DNA of 11,557 bases from Akkermansiaceae bacterium (GCA_014379305.1 JACMMB010000360.1:1-11557), one strand, 5' to 3'. Counted from the first letter of the stretch, positions 1-7,302 are shown. Numbers and translations: made by a program. Notes: generated by a model not told the origin, from the sequence alone.

Positions 1-357
1 GATCGGCCAGAGGGAGAAGAGTTTGGCTTCGATCCAATCGTTCAGGAGGAAGCCGATCACGGCTGCTGGGAGGAAGCCGACGATGATGGCGATGGCGAGC
101 TTGAGTCCCTCCGGATCGCGGCCAAGGACGCCCAAGAGCATTTTCAGAACGTGTTTGTAGTAGAGGCCGAGGACCGCGAGAATGGCACCGCCCTGAATGC
201 AGATGGCGAAGGCATCGGCAGCGTGCTTTTCAAGTGTGCTGGCGGATCCGATGTGCATAAGCCGCTGGGCGACAACCAAGTGGCCGGTTGAGCTGATGGG
301 GAGGTATTCCGTGATGCCTTCGATGAGGCCGAGGAGGAGCGCTTGCCAAATTTCCAT
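1..357 (-). CDS. uppP: Undecaprenyl-diphosphatase (UppP/BacA), N-terminal part, cut by window edge
   Basis: Integral membrane phosphatase that converts undecaprenyl diphosphate to the monophosphate, recycling the lipid carrier for peptidoglycan and other envelope polymers; loss or gain of it affects bacitracin tolerance. The visible 119 residues begin MEIWQALLLGLIEGITEYLP and contain the family's first catalytic motif (EGITEYLPISSTGH, about residues 14-27). Hydrophobic stretches near residues 50-70 and 88-107 fit membrane segments. The family is usually about 260-280 residues, so more than half, including the second motif (PGxSRSG), lies left of position 1. The ATG at 355-357 is chosen because the protein aligns from its first residue; no Shine-Dalgarno is seen upstream. 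A TACAAT-like -10 hexamer (minus, 373-378) is close upstream but has no convincing -35. It is divergent from the DUF2062 gene. Confidence 0.93.
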   Translation of the reverse strand, partial: MEIWQALLLGLIEGITEYLPISSTGHLVVAQRLMHIGSASTLEKHAADAFAICIQGGAILAVLGLYYKHVLKMLLGVLGRDPEGLKLAIAIIVGFLPAAVIGFLLNDWIEAKLFSLWPI

Positions 358-478
358 GGGGCGGGATTTCAGATTGTAGAGCGCGGATTGTCGATGGTGG
401 ATTGAGTTGTTTGGGTTTGAGGTTGCCTGATTGGTCCCCGGTGCGAGGCTGGTGCTGTTACGAAACGGTTAAATTGAA

Positions 479-1036
479 ATGAAGCAGCGGTATTTGAAAT
501 TAGTGAAGGGAACCTACCGGATGCTCAGACATCGGCGGCTGAGACACAGGCCGTGGTGGAAGTCGCTGACGAAGCCTTTGTTCAACAAACAGCTATGGAT
601 TCCGTGCCGGGATACGGTGGCATCGGGCCTGGCGCTCGGGATGTTTTTTTCGATGATGCTGATGCCGTTTCAAATGGTGGCGGCGGCGATCATGGCGATG
701 AGATTCCGGGTGAATGTGCCTTTTGCGGTAGCGGCTTGCTGGATTTCAAATGTATTCACGAATGTGCCGATATGGATTGCGCAGGTGTGGCTCGGGGATT
801 GGATGAGGAAATCGCTTGGCTTTCCAATGCCGGGATTTTTGACGAAAGTGCATTTCAAGGTGCCGGAAGCAGGGGATCTCAACGCGGCGAGTTTTCTGCT
901 GGGGATGATGGTTTCGGGTCTCGTCCTGGCACTACTTTCCTATCCGCTGGTGCATTTGTTTTCCGCGATCATGCCCCACCATCTGCCTGTGATCCGGGCG
1001 AGGAACAAGGCTTTGCACAGAATCCAGATTCCGTAG
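479..1036 (+). CDS. DUF2062 domain membrane protein
   Basis: A 185-residue membrane protein with the DUF2062 pattern; the family has no established biochemical role. The N-terminal 40 residues are strongly basic (many Arg/Lys, plus Trp). They are followed by a Gly/Met-rich hydrophobic block at about residues 45-75 (TVASGLALGMFFSMMLMPFQ), a second block at about 78-105 with the family-typical 'WISN' segment (residues 88-91), and a C-terminal hydrophobic helix at about 137-164. The last 20 residues are again basic, consistent with cytoplasmic ends. The ATG at 479 is the first start of the frame and the protein matches from its first residues; no Shine-Dalgarno precedes it. purB follows 78 bp downstream on the same strand, so co-transcription is possible but not shown. 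A 195-codon frame overlapping at 553-1140 is a shadow. Confidence 0.8.
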   Translation: MKQRYLKLVKGTYRMLRHRRLRHRPWWKSLTKPLFNKQLWIPCRDTVASGLALGMFFSMMLMPFQMVAAAIMAMRFRVNVPFAVAACWISNVFTNVPIWIAQVWLGDWMRKSLGFPMPGFLTKVHFKVPEAGDLNAASFLLGMMVSGLVLALLSYPLVHLFSAIMPHHLPVIRARNKALHRIQIP

Positions 1037-1114
1037 GGAAATGGATGCAAGGAGCTGGAGACGGCGCTTTTGAATGGACTTGGGGGCTAAACCCAGCGCT
1101 CCATTTCGGGAGTG

Positions 1115-2533
1115 ATGATTCCAAATGTTTTGGCGGATAGATACGCATCGGCGGCGATGACGGGAATTTGGTCGGCGGAGGGCCGGATTGTTTTGGAAAG
1201 GGAATATTGGATCGCGGTAATGAAGAGCCAGCGAGATCTGGGATTGGAAATCCCGGAAGCTGCGATCGCGGCGTATGAAGCGGCAAAAGACAAGGTGGAC
1301 GTGGGATCGATCATGGCGCGGGAGCGGGTGACGAGGCACGATGTGAAGGCACGGATCGAAGAATTCAACGCGGTTGCGGGTTTTGAGGAAATTCACAAAG
1401 GGCTGACTTCCCGGGATTTGACGGAAAATGTGGAGCAGCTGCAGGTTTTCAGGAGTTTGTTGATCGTGCGGGACAAGGTTGTCGCGAGTTTGCGGCGGAT
1501 GCGGGAGCGTGCGGAGCAGTGGGATGATGTGGTGCTTACGGCGCGGACACACAATGTCGCGGCGCAACCGACGACGCTGGGGAAACGAATCGCGATGTTC
1601 GGCGAAGAGCTTTTGAGCGGTTATCGGATGCTGGAAGAAGTGATCGCGGGCTACGCGGTGCGGGGCCTCAAGGGAGCGGTGGGGACACAGATGGACCAGC
1701 TTTCGTTATTTGACGGAGATGCCCGGAAAGTGGCCGCGCTGGAAAGCCGGCTAGTGGAGCATTTGGGCATTTCCCAGCAATGGAGAAATGTCGGGCAGGT
1801 GTATCCGCGATCCCTGGACATGCGGGTGGTGGGGATTTTGACGGAGCTTGCGAGTGGACCTTCGTCGTTCTGCAAGACGCTGCGTTTGATGGCCGGAAAT
1901 GAGACGGCGAGTGAAGGTTTTGCGCCCGGGCAGACAGGTTCGAGTGCGATGCCGCACAAGATGAATTCCCGATCATGCGAACGGGTGAACGGATTCCATG
2001 TCATTCTGAAAGGCTATCTGGCGATGGCTGCGGGGCTTGCGGGAGATCAATGGAATGAGGGCGACGTGAGTTGCTCCGTGGTGAGGCGAGTCATGCTGCC
2101 GGACGCGTTTTTCACGATGGATGGATTGCTTGAAACATTTCTAACCATTCTGGATCAGATGGATGCCTATGAGGAAGTCATTGCGGCGGAGACCGCCCGC
2201 TATATGCCTTTCCTGATGACGACGACCGTAATGATGGAGGCGGTCAAACACGGAATTGGCAGGGAAACGGCGCATGAGGTGATCAAGGAACACGCGGTTG
2301 CCACGGTCGCTGATTTACGAACAGGAGTGGTTAGGAAAAACAATCTGCTGGACCGGCTTGCGGATGACCGAAGGCTGGGATTCACGCGCGAAGAGTTGGA
2401 TGAAATATTGGCAAAAGGAGACAGGGAAGTCGGTGCAGCCAAGTCCCAAGTGAGGTTTTTCTCAGATGAGGTGAAAAAACTGGAACAGCAATGGCCGGTA
2501 GCGGCCAGCTATGATCCCGGTACTATTTTATGA
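1115..2533 (+). CDS. purB: Adenylosuccinate lyase
   Basis: Cytoplasmic homotetrameric enzyme of the fumarase/aspartase superfamily. It splits SAICAR to AICAR plus fumarate, and adenylosuccinate to AMP plus fumarate, in purine synthesis. Seen in the 472 residues: TRHDVKAR (His75), GLTSRDLTEN (96-105), the general-acid region TARTHNVAAQ (His146), and the superfamily signature GSSAMPHKMN (275-284), whose mobile-loop serine is the catalytic base. Key residues are all present. The sequence closely follows the actinobacterial type as I remember Mycobacterium tuberculosis PurB, which also has about 472 residues, begins IPNVLA and ends in a PGAIL-like tail. That is why I prefer the ATG at 1115 (MIPNVLADRY) over the GTG at 1112. 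A GGGAG at 1108-1112 is too close to be a good ribosome binding site. It converges on the purine nucleoside phosphorylase gene, 24 bp between stops. Confidence 0.96.
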   Translation: MIPNVLADRYASAAMTGIWSAEGRIVLEREYWIAVMKSQRDLGLEIPEAAIAAYEAAKDKVDVGSIMARERVTRHDVKARIEEFNAVAGFEEIHKGLTSRDLTENVEQLQVFRSLLIVRDKVVASLRRMRERAEQWDDVVLTARTHNVAAQPTTLGKRIAMFGEELLSGYRMLEEVIAGYAVRGLKGAVGTQMDQLSLFDGDARKVAALESRLVEHLGISQQWRNVGQVYPRSLDMRVVGILTELASGPSSFCKTLRLMAGNETASEGFAPGQTGSSAMPHKMNSRSCERVNGFHVILKGYLAMAAGLAGDQWNEGDVSCSVVRRVMLPDAFFTMDGLLETFLTILDQMDAYEEVIAAETARYMPFLMTTTVMMEAVKHGIGRETAHEVIKEHAVATVADLRTGVVRKNNLLDRLADDRRLGFTREELDEILAKGDREVGAAKSQVRFFSDEVKKLEQQWPVAASYDPGTIL

Positions 2534-2557
2534 TCGGAAAGCGAGTTGGCTGAATTT

Positions 2558-3292
2558 TCAGGCTCTGCCGTCGTCCAGCACTGCTTCCAGCAGCCTCACC
2601 ATTGTATTCGCAGCAGCCTTTCCAACCTCCAGGACTTCGGAGTGATCGAGATTTGCCTTTTCCATTCCCGCCGCCCAATTGGTAAGACACGAGAATCCTG
2701 AAACTTTCAATCCAAGCATACGGGCTTGGATCGCTTCCAAAACGGTGCTCATGCCGACAGCGTCCGCTCCGAGCGTTCTCATCATCCGGATGTCCACAGG
2801 CGTCTCATATTGCGGACCACGCAAACCGACATAAACCCCTTCACGCAGGACCATGCCAATGTTCCTGGCGCTTTTTGAAAAGCGTTTTCGCCAGGCCCCA
2901 TCATAGACTTCGCTCATATCAACGAACTTCGGGCCGACCAAAGGAGATGTGCCGGTAAGATTCAGGTGATCGGAAATCATCATCCATTCACCTGGCTTGA
3001 AATCCTGGTTCAAGGTTCCCGCCGCATTGGTCAATATCAATGAATCGATCCCCTCCCCCGCCATCCAGCGCACCCCGGCTGTGACCGCGCCGGCACCATG
3101 TCCCTCGTAAATATGCACCCGTCCCTTCATCAGAACGACATCCCGACCGCCGAGTTTCCCGAACACAAATTTACCCGCGTGGCCTGGCACTGTGGAAACC
3201 GGTAGCCCCGCTTCCGCGAAACCCACCTCACGTGATACCATCACTTCATCAGCCAACACGCCCAAGCCCGAACCTAATACAATTCCAACCAC
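2558..3292 (-). CDS. Purine nucleoside phosphorylase, trimeric class (inosine/guanosine type)
   Basis: Phosphorolysis of purine nucleosides to free base plus (deoxy)ribose-1-phosphate; purine salvage in the cytoplasm. Seen in 244 residues: phosphate-binding GIVLGSGLG (residues 3-11), VPGHAGKFVFG, GRVHIYEGH, LTNAAGTLNQD, the base-binding GPQYETP with the Glu equivalent to human Glu201, VGMSTVLEAI, and LTNWAAGM with the Asn that in this family favours 6-oxopurines. It is shorter than the usual 270-290 residues. Only two residues precede GIVLGSGLG, where Bacillus PunA has about 22, and a short stretch after GTSPLVGP is also missing. The GTG at 3290-3292 is forced: an in-frame TAA sits four codons upstream at 3302-3304. 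A strong GGAGG (minus, 3305-3309) lies 12 nt before it. It lies 53 bp behind rbfA and is probably last in that operon. Not to be confused with polynucleotide phosphorylase, also called pnp. Confidence 0.93.
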   Translation of the reverse strand: MVGIVLGSGLGVLADEVMVSREVGFAEAGLPVSTVPGHAGKFVFGKLGGRDVVLMKGRVHIYEGHGAGAVTAGVRWMAGEGIDSLILTNAAGTLNQDFKPGEWMMISDHLNLTGTSPLVGPKFVDMSEVYDGAWRKRFSKSARNIGMVLREGVYVGLRGPQYETPVDIRMMRTLGADAVGMSTVLEAIQARMLGLKVSGFSCLTNWAAGMEKANLDHSEVLEVGKAAANTMVRLLEAVLDDGRA

Positions 3293-3304
3293 TACGGAAA
3301 ATTA

Positions 3305-3309
3305 CCTCC
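3305..3309 (-). promoter_or_regulatory. Shine-Dalgarno of the purine nucleoside phosphorylase gene
   Basis: GGAGG on the minus strand, 12 nt upstream of the GTG at 3290-3292. It is the clearest ribosome binding site in the window and supports the unusual late GTG start. The spacing is longer than the usual 5-9 nt, and an ATG overlaps it (3308-3310), but that ATG is out of frame with the enzyme. Confidence 0.6.
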
Positions 3310-3345
3310 ATGCAATCCGCGACCGCAATTCAATTTGTAACAAGC

Positions 3346-3711
3346 CTAAGCCTGTTCTTCGTCCACTTCGGGCGCTTTCGGGAGTTTATCGACTTCCTCC
3401 AGAAGATTCACAATCTCGACACCGCGGATCGCGGAGGCATCGTGGTGAAAACGCAGCACCGGAGTTGATTTCAGCACAACGCGCTTCATGACGGCCGCCT
3501 GAATCGCTCCATGGGCGCGGTTGAGTTTCTCAATGATCGGCTCCGCAGAACCGCCAATGACTCCGATCCAGACTTTACCCTCTTTCAAATCCTGGGTGAC
3601 CTCCACTCCACTGATGGTAACCAACTTCCCATGCCATTCGTAATCGTGTTGGATCACCGTGCTGATTTCACGGCGAAGCAGTTCATTTACGCGGTCAATG
3701 CGGCGGGACAT
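3346..3711 (-). CDS. rbfA: Ribosome-binding factor A
   Basis: Small KH-fold protein that binds immature 30S subunits near the 5' end helix of 16S rRNA and helps late maturation, also known for cold adaptation. The 121 residues show the family pattern in order: MSRRIDRVNELLRREIS at the N-terminus, VTISGVEVTQDLKEGKVWIGVIG (about 31-53), and the C-terminal strand/helix region LKSTPVLRFHHDASAIRGVEIVNLLEEVD (about 80-108), followed by a short acidic tail. Length is normal for the family. The ATG at 3709-3711 gives the expected N-terminus; no Shine-Dalgarno precedes it. It ends in TAG, which shows that TAG is used as a normal stop in this genome. It follows infB after a 109-bp gap that holds a hairpin and short repeats, and precedes the purine nucleoside phosphorylase gene by 53 bp. 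Confidence 0.95.
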   Translation of the reverse strand: MSRRIDRVNELLRREISTVIQHDYEWHGKLVTISGVEVTQDLKEGKVWIGVIGGSAEPIIEKLNRAHGAIQAAVMKRVVLKSTPVLRFHHDASAIRGVEIVNLLEEVDKLPKAPEVDEEQA

Positions 3712-3718
3712 GGGATGA

Positions 3719-3741
3719 GGTTGATGGTTGAAAGTTGATGA
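3719..3741. repeat. Short degenerate repeats (GTTGATG / GTTGAAA)
   Basis: Plus-strand run of three near-identical heptamers, GTTGATG, GTTGAAA, GTTGATG, just upstream of rbfA. The related AGTTGA and TCAACT parts occur again in the neighbouring hairpin at 3756-3798. This looks like low-complexity intergenic sequence or a decayed dispersed element; it has no coding role that I can see. Confidence 0.45.
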
Positions 3742-3755
3742 TTAATAGAAAGAGG

Positions 3756-3798
3756 AGAGTTGAGCCAGGGCAACCGTCTCCGTCTTGCCATCAACTCT
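3756..3798 (-). repeat. Two-stem hairpin in the infB-rbfA gap
   Basis: Inverted repeat: AGAGTTGA (3756-3763) pairs perfectly with TCAACTCT (3791-3798), and inside it GGCAA (3769-3773) pairs with TTGCC (3785-3789), leaving an 11-nt loop. In the infB mRNA it begins 22 nt after the stop codon and is followed by a weak pyrimidine tract (CTCTTTCT). It could be a leaky terminator, an RNA-processing or stability element between infB and rbfA, or a copy of a dispersed intergenic repeat. It is not a canonical terminator, because no continuous U tract follows. Confidence 0.55.
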
Positions 3799-3820
3799 AA
3801 ACTGAAAACCAACAACTTCT

Positions 3821-5962
3821 TCAAAGCGCTTGCGGAACCTTTTCGAGTTTGTAGCACTCGATGATATCCCCTTCCTGGTATTCGTTGAATTCGCCAAGCC
3901 GGATACCGCATTCGAAATTAGTGCGGACCTCTTCAACCTCCTCCTGGAAGCGGCGAAGGGTGGACATCCTGCCATCGAATACCGGAATACCCCCGCGGAT
4001 AACACGGGCGTGAGCCTTGCGGTGGATTTTCCCATCGGTTACGAAGGACCCTGCCGCCTTGCCATGATTGACCTTGAAAACCTGGCGGCACTCGGCGTGG
4101 CCGATGACGGACTCGCGAGTAAGAGGTTCCAGCATGCCCAGCATGGCTTCGCGAACCTGGTCGATGAGTTCGTAAACTATCGAATAGAGCTTGATCTCCA
4201 CCGCAGCCGCTTTTGCGGCTTTCACGGCCTTCGCCTCAACCTTGACGTTAAAGCCCATGATGATCGCGTCGGATGAGCTGGCGTATGAAATATCCGATTC
4301 AGTAATCGGGCCGGCGGCGGCCGTAATGAAATTGCAGTCGATCTTCTCGGATTTAATCGCTTCGATCGCCTTCTTGATCGCTTCAACGGAGCCTTGCACA
4401 TCACATTTGAGAATGATTTTGAGTTGAGCTTTCCCTCCCCCTTCGTTGACCATGGAAAAAAGATCCTCCATGCGGGTGCGATGCTGTGGCTTCAGTCGCT
4501 TGAGGCGCAATTCTTCCTGGCGCTCGGCGGCGAGGGATTTGGCTTCGCGCTCGCTTTTCATCTCGGTGAGATGGTCGCCGACGTTGGGTAGCTCTTCGAA
4601 ACCGATCACTTCCACCGGCATGCCGGGGAGCGCGATTTTGACGTTTTCTCCCAGATCATTGATCAACGAACGGACTTTACCTGCGAAGGGTCCACAGATG
4701 AACGGAGTGCCGATTTTCAATGTGCCGGACTCAACGATGACCGTGGCGGTTGTCCCGCGACCCGCCACCACGCGAGCTTCGATCACAGCGGCGCGGGTGG
4801 TCGCTTTCGGATTGGCGCGGAGTTCCAAAACCTCCGCCTGAAGCACGATGAGTTCAAGCAGGTCATCCATGCCTTCCCCTTTGAGTGCTGAAATCGTGGC
4901 GAATTCGGTATCACCGCCGTAGTCGGTCGTCTGCAGTGAGTTTTCCGCAAGTTGACTTTTCACCCGCTCCACGTTTGCCGAAGGCAGATCGCACTTATTG
5001 ATGGCGACGATGATCGTCTTGTTCGCTTTTTGGGCGTGCTTGATCGCTTCCACAGTTTGCGGCATGATCCCATCGTTGGCAGCGACGACAATGATGGCGA
5101 TGTCGGTAATGCTCGCACCACGCTGGCGCATATCGGAAAAAATGGCGTGGCCCGGGGTATCGAGACAGGTGATGAGCTGGTTATTGTGGTTCACCTGATA
5201 GGCACCGATGTGCTGCGTGATCCCGCCAGCCTCGCCCGAGACCACTTTGCTTTTGCGATAATAATCAAGGATCGAGGTTTTGCCATGATCGACGTGACCC
5301 ATAATGGTGACGATCGGCGGACGCACTTGAAGCAAGTCTTCCGGTTCTATCTTGGAAGCCTCAGGCTCGACAATGACCTCCTCGACTTTATGGAAACCCT
5401 TGTCTTTATCCCGTTTTTCACGCTCAAAAGTAAAGCCGTGTATTTCACAGACTTTAGCGGCAATGTCCGGCTCAAGCGGTTGATTGGGCGCGGGGAAAAC
5501 ACCAAGTTTTATCAGATCCGCCATCACGTTGAATGGCTTGAGGCCAAGGCGAGACGCGAGATCGGGAACCAGAATTGGCGGCTTGATAACGATCAGCTTG
5601 GGATCGTCGGATAGTTCCTCCTCCGAAACATCCCGTGGAGCGGCGGGTTCTGGAGAGGCGGCGGGCAAAGCGGCCGGAGCTTTGACTATCTTTCGGACTT
5701 CGATTTCCTTATCGAGAATTTTGGAAATGCTCCCCAAGACCTTCTTTCCAGCCGGGGCGGTCTTGCGAACTTTCGGTTTTTGTTCCTCCGCAAAAAGATC
5801 CAAAGCATTTGCTTTGGCGGCATCCAGCTTGCTCGGTTGTGGAGGAGTACTGACGGGTTCTGCCTCGAGCTTCTGACGCTGCCTTCTGGATGGCTTTTTG
5901 CTTTCGTCGAGAAGATCCAGAACGACTGGCTTGTCTGAAGGTGTGTTGCTTTTTTTAGGCAT
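3821..5962 (-). CDS. infB: Translation initiation factor IF-2
   Basis: GTPase that brings fMet-tRNA to the 30S subunit and promotes 50S joining. The 713 residues contain a charged, Ala/Pro/Lys-rich linker (1-130), the IF2-N-like segment LGLKPFNVMADLIKLGVF (139-156), then the G domain: G1 GHVDHGKT (222-229), G2 GGITQHIGA (246-254), G3 DTPGH (268-272), G4 NKCD (322-325), G5 SAL (358-360). A beta-barrel follows, then the IF-2 domain (KAQLKIILKCDVQGSVEAIK, about 511-530) and the fMet-tRNA-binding C domain (about 610-708, ending GDIIECYKLEKV). It is shorter than E. coli IF-2 (890) because the N-terminal linker is short. The position after DTPGH is Ala where many homologues have Glu. The ATG at 5960-5962 begins MPKKSNTPSD; there is no Shine-Dalgarno. 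It sits 53 bp behind the NusA C-terminal frame, in an operon with nusA and rbfA. Confidence 0.98.
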   Translation of the reverse strand: MPKKSNTPSDKPVVLDLLDESKKPSRRQRQKLEAEPVSTPPQPSKLDAAKANALDLFAEEQKPKVRKTAPAGKKVLGSISKILDKEIEVRKIVKAPAALPAASPEPAAPRDVSEEELSDDPKLIVIKPPILVPDLASRLGLKPFNVMADLIKLGVFPAPNQPLEPDIAAKVCEIHGFTFEREKRDKDKGFHKVEEVIVEPEASKIEPEDLLQVRPPIVTIMGHVDHGKTSILDYYRKSKVVSGEAGGITQHIGAYQVNHNNQLITCLDTPGHAIFSDMRQRGASITDIAIIVVAANDGIMPQTVEAIKHAQKANKTIIVAINKCDLPSANVERVKSQLAENSLQTTDYGGDTEFATISALKGEGMDDLLELIVLQAEVLELRANPKATTRAAVIEARVVAGRGTTATVIVESGTLKIGTPFICGPFAGKVRSLINDLGENVKIALPGMPVEVIGFEELPNVGDHLTEMKSEREAKSLAAERQEELRLKRLKPQHRTRMEDLFSMVNEGGGKAQLKIILKCDVQGSVEAIKKAIEAIKSEKIDCNFITAAAGPITESDISYASSSDAIIMGFNVKVEAKAVKAAKAAAVEIKLYSIVYELIDQVREAMLGMLEPLTRESVIGHAECRQVFKVNHGKAAGSFVTDGKIHRKAHARVIRGGIPVFDGRMSTLRRFQEEVEEVRTNFECGIRLGEFNEYQEGDIIECYKLEKVPQAL

Positions 5963-6015
5963 CCGGCGGTCTGAAGTAATAATGGTGGGAAATTTAATGT
6001 TTAGGTTCCGGTTGT

Positions 6016-6228
6016 TCAGCCTTGTCCGGCAAGCGTCGCTGACTCCAGGACCAAGGCCTGTGCGCGGGCCAGGATCGAATTCGCCTCGTCCTCTGAAATT
6101 TCGAGCGCATCGACAAGAAATTCCGATGGCATGTCGACGATCATTTCCGCACTGACGCCGCCGAAGAGAGTGATTTTCTCGGCGAGTTCGTCACTGATGC
6201 CAAGCTGTTCCCCGAGCGTATGGGCCAC
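6016..6228 (-). CDS. Detached C-terminal helix-hairpin-helix domain of NusA (in-frame remnant or re-initiated product)
   Basis: Seventy codons from a GTG at 6226-6228, lying in exactly the same frame as nusA and separated from it only by the TAG at 6256-6258 and nine sense codons (EQFKEKIGG). The translation (for example LGISDELAEKITLFGGVSAE, then VDALEISEDEANSILARAQA) looks like the acidic helix-hairpin-helix repeat found at the C-terminus of many NusA proteins, and it reads as fully conserved coding sequence with no further stop or shift. AAGGAG (minus, 6241-6246) lies 12 nt before the GTG, so re-initiation after the nusA stop is imaginable, though the same bases simply encode KEK. Alternatives are a recent nonsense mutation, a sequencing error, or readthrough giving one protein of about 428 residues. 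Confidence 0.6.
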   Translation of the reverse strand: MAHTLGEQLGISDELAEKITLFGGVSAEMIVDMPSEFLVDALEISEDEANSILARAQALVLESATLAGQG

Positions 6229-6255
6229 GCCGCCAATCTTCTCCTTGAATTGTTC

Positions 6256-7302
6256 CTACTTGGTTTCATCCTTGCGAACCTGGACGTCCCAGCCCATGAG
6301 GCGCGATGAGAGGCGTGCGTTCTGGCCTTTGCGGCCAATGGCCTTGCTGAGGTCTTCTTCGCTGACGGTTACCAGAACGATCTTATCAGCTTCGTTGACG
6401 TTGATTGAGATCAGCTCTGCCGGTTTGAGAGCCTCACGAACCAGTTCTGCGGGATTTTCACTCCAGCGAATGATATCGACCTTTTCGTTATTGAGTTCGC
6501 GAACGATGTTTTTGACCCGGGCACCTCTCATTCCGACGCAGGCGCCCACAGGATCGACTTTGGGGTCATTGCTCCAGACGGCGACTTTGGTGCGGAAACC
6601 GGACTCGCGGGCAATTGCGCGAATCTCCACAGTATGGTCGGAAATCTCGTTGACCTCCGCTTCAAAAAGACGGCGAACAAAATTCGGATGGCTGCGGGAA
6701 AGAATAATTTCCGGGCCACGGCCTTCATTTTCAACCGCAAGCACGTAACAGCGTATCCGGTCACCGATGTTGTAATCCTCGCCTTGAACCCTTTCGCGGT
6801 TTGGCATAATGCCCTCGAATTTTCCGAGGTCGATCATCACATCGTTGCGTTCAAAGCGGCGGACGGTTCCGGAAACGATGTCTCCCGCCCGATCCTTGAA
6901 CTCTTCGTAGATCATTTCCTTTTCCGCCTGGCGCAGGCGTTGCATCATCGTCTGCTTTGCAGTCTGAACGGCGATCCGGCCGAAGTCCTTCGGCGTGACA
7001 TTGAATTCAAGCGTGCCGCCGATCTCGATTTCCGGATCTTTCTTTTTGGCAACAGTGACCGGCACTTCGTTGAATTTGTCCTGATGGTCGTCATCGGCAA
7101 CAACCGTTAACGATGCGAAAATTCTGGTTTCGCCTTTTTTGGTATTTACCTCGGCCCGCAGTATTTCGATGGCATCCGCACCGGGAACCATTTTACGATA
7201 GGCTGAAACGAATGAGAACTCCAAGGCTGCGACGATCTTATTGCGGTCGATGCCTTTTTCTTTTTCGTAATATTCGATGAGGGCGACAATGTCGTTGGTC
7301 AT
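6256..7302 (-). CDS. nusA: Transcription termination/antitermination factor NusA, ending early after KH2
   Basis: RNA-polymerase-binding factor that modulates pausing, termination and antitermination. The 348 residues contain the N-terminal polymerase-binding domain (about 1-125, MTNDIVALIEYYEKEKGIDR), the S1 domain (about 138-205, GDIVSGTVRRFERNDVMIDL), KH1 with the hallmark DPVGACVGMRGARVKNIVREL and NNEKVDIIRW, and KH2 with AIGRKGQNARLSSRLMGWDV near the end. The frame stops at TAG (6256-6258) just after KVRKD-type residues that begin the linker helix, and an intact C-terminal domain continues in frame beyond it. As it stands the protein has the size of the minimal NusA of Thermotoga or Mycobacterium (about 345), so it may well function. 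The ATG at 7300-7302 fits the family start; no Shine-Dalgarno. rimP, often directly upstream, is absent here; a hairpin terminator precedes the gene. Confidence 0.95.
   Translation of the reverse strand: MTNDIVALIEYYEKEKGIDRNKIVAALEFSFVSAYRKMVPGADAIEILRAEVNTKKGETRIFASLTVVADDDHQDKFNEVPVTVAKKKDPEIEIGGTLEFNVTPKDFGRIAVQTAKQTMMQRLRQAEKEMIYEEFKDRAGDIVSGTVRRFERNDVMIDLGKFEGIMPNRERVQGEDYNIGDRIRCYVLAVENEGRGPEIILSRSHPNFVRRLFEAEVNEISDHTVEIRAIARESGFRTKVAVWSNDPKVDPVGACVGMRGARVKNIVRELNNEKVDIIRWSENPAELVREALKPAELISINVNEADKIVLVTVSEEDLSKAIGRKGQNARLSSRLMGWDVQVRKDETK

Noticed and set aside
1037..1114. TGGG...CCCA element between the DUF2062 gene and purB
   Set aside because: A 4-bp stem without a U tract; too short to call a terminator or attenuator.
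553..1140. 195-codon plus-strand frame overlapping the DUF2062 gene
   Set aside because: Composition is Gly/Asp/Phe-rich with no family pattern, while the overlapped frame encodes a recognisable membrane protein; it is a shadow frame.
2534..2557. Expected bidirectional terminator between convergent purB and the PNP gene
   Set aside because: The 24-bp gap contains no inverted repeat or U tract.
4952..5614. 220-codon plus-strand frame antisense to infB
   Set aside because: Lies entirely opposite the conserved IF-2 G domain; its translation resembles no family and arises from the codon bias of infB.
6016..6258. Genome-wide recoding of TAG as an explanation of the nusA stop
   Set aside because: rbfA and the 340-residue gene both end in TAG at the places expected for their families, so TAG works as a stop here.
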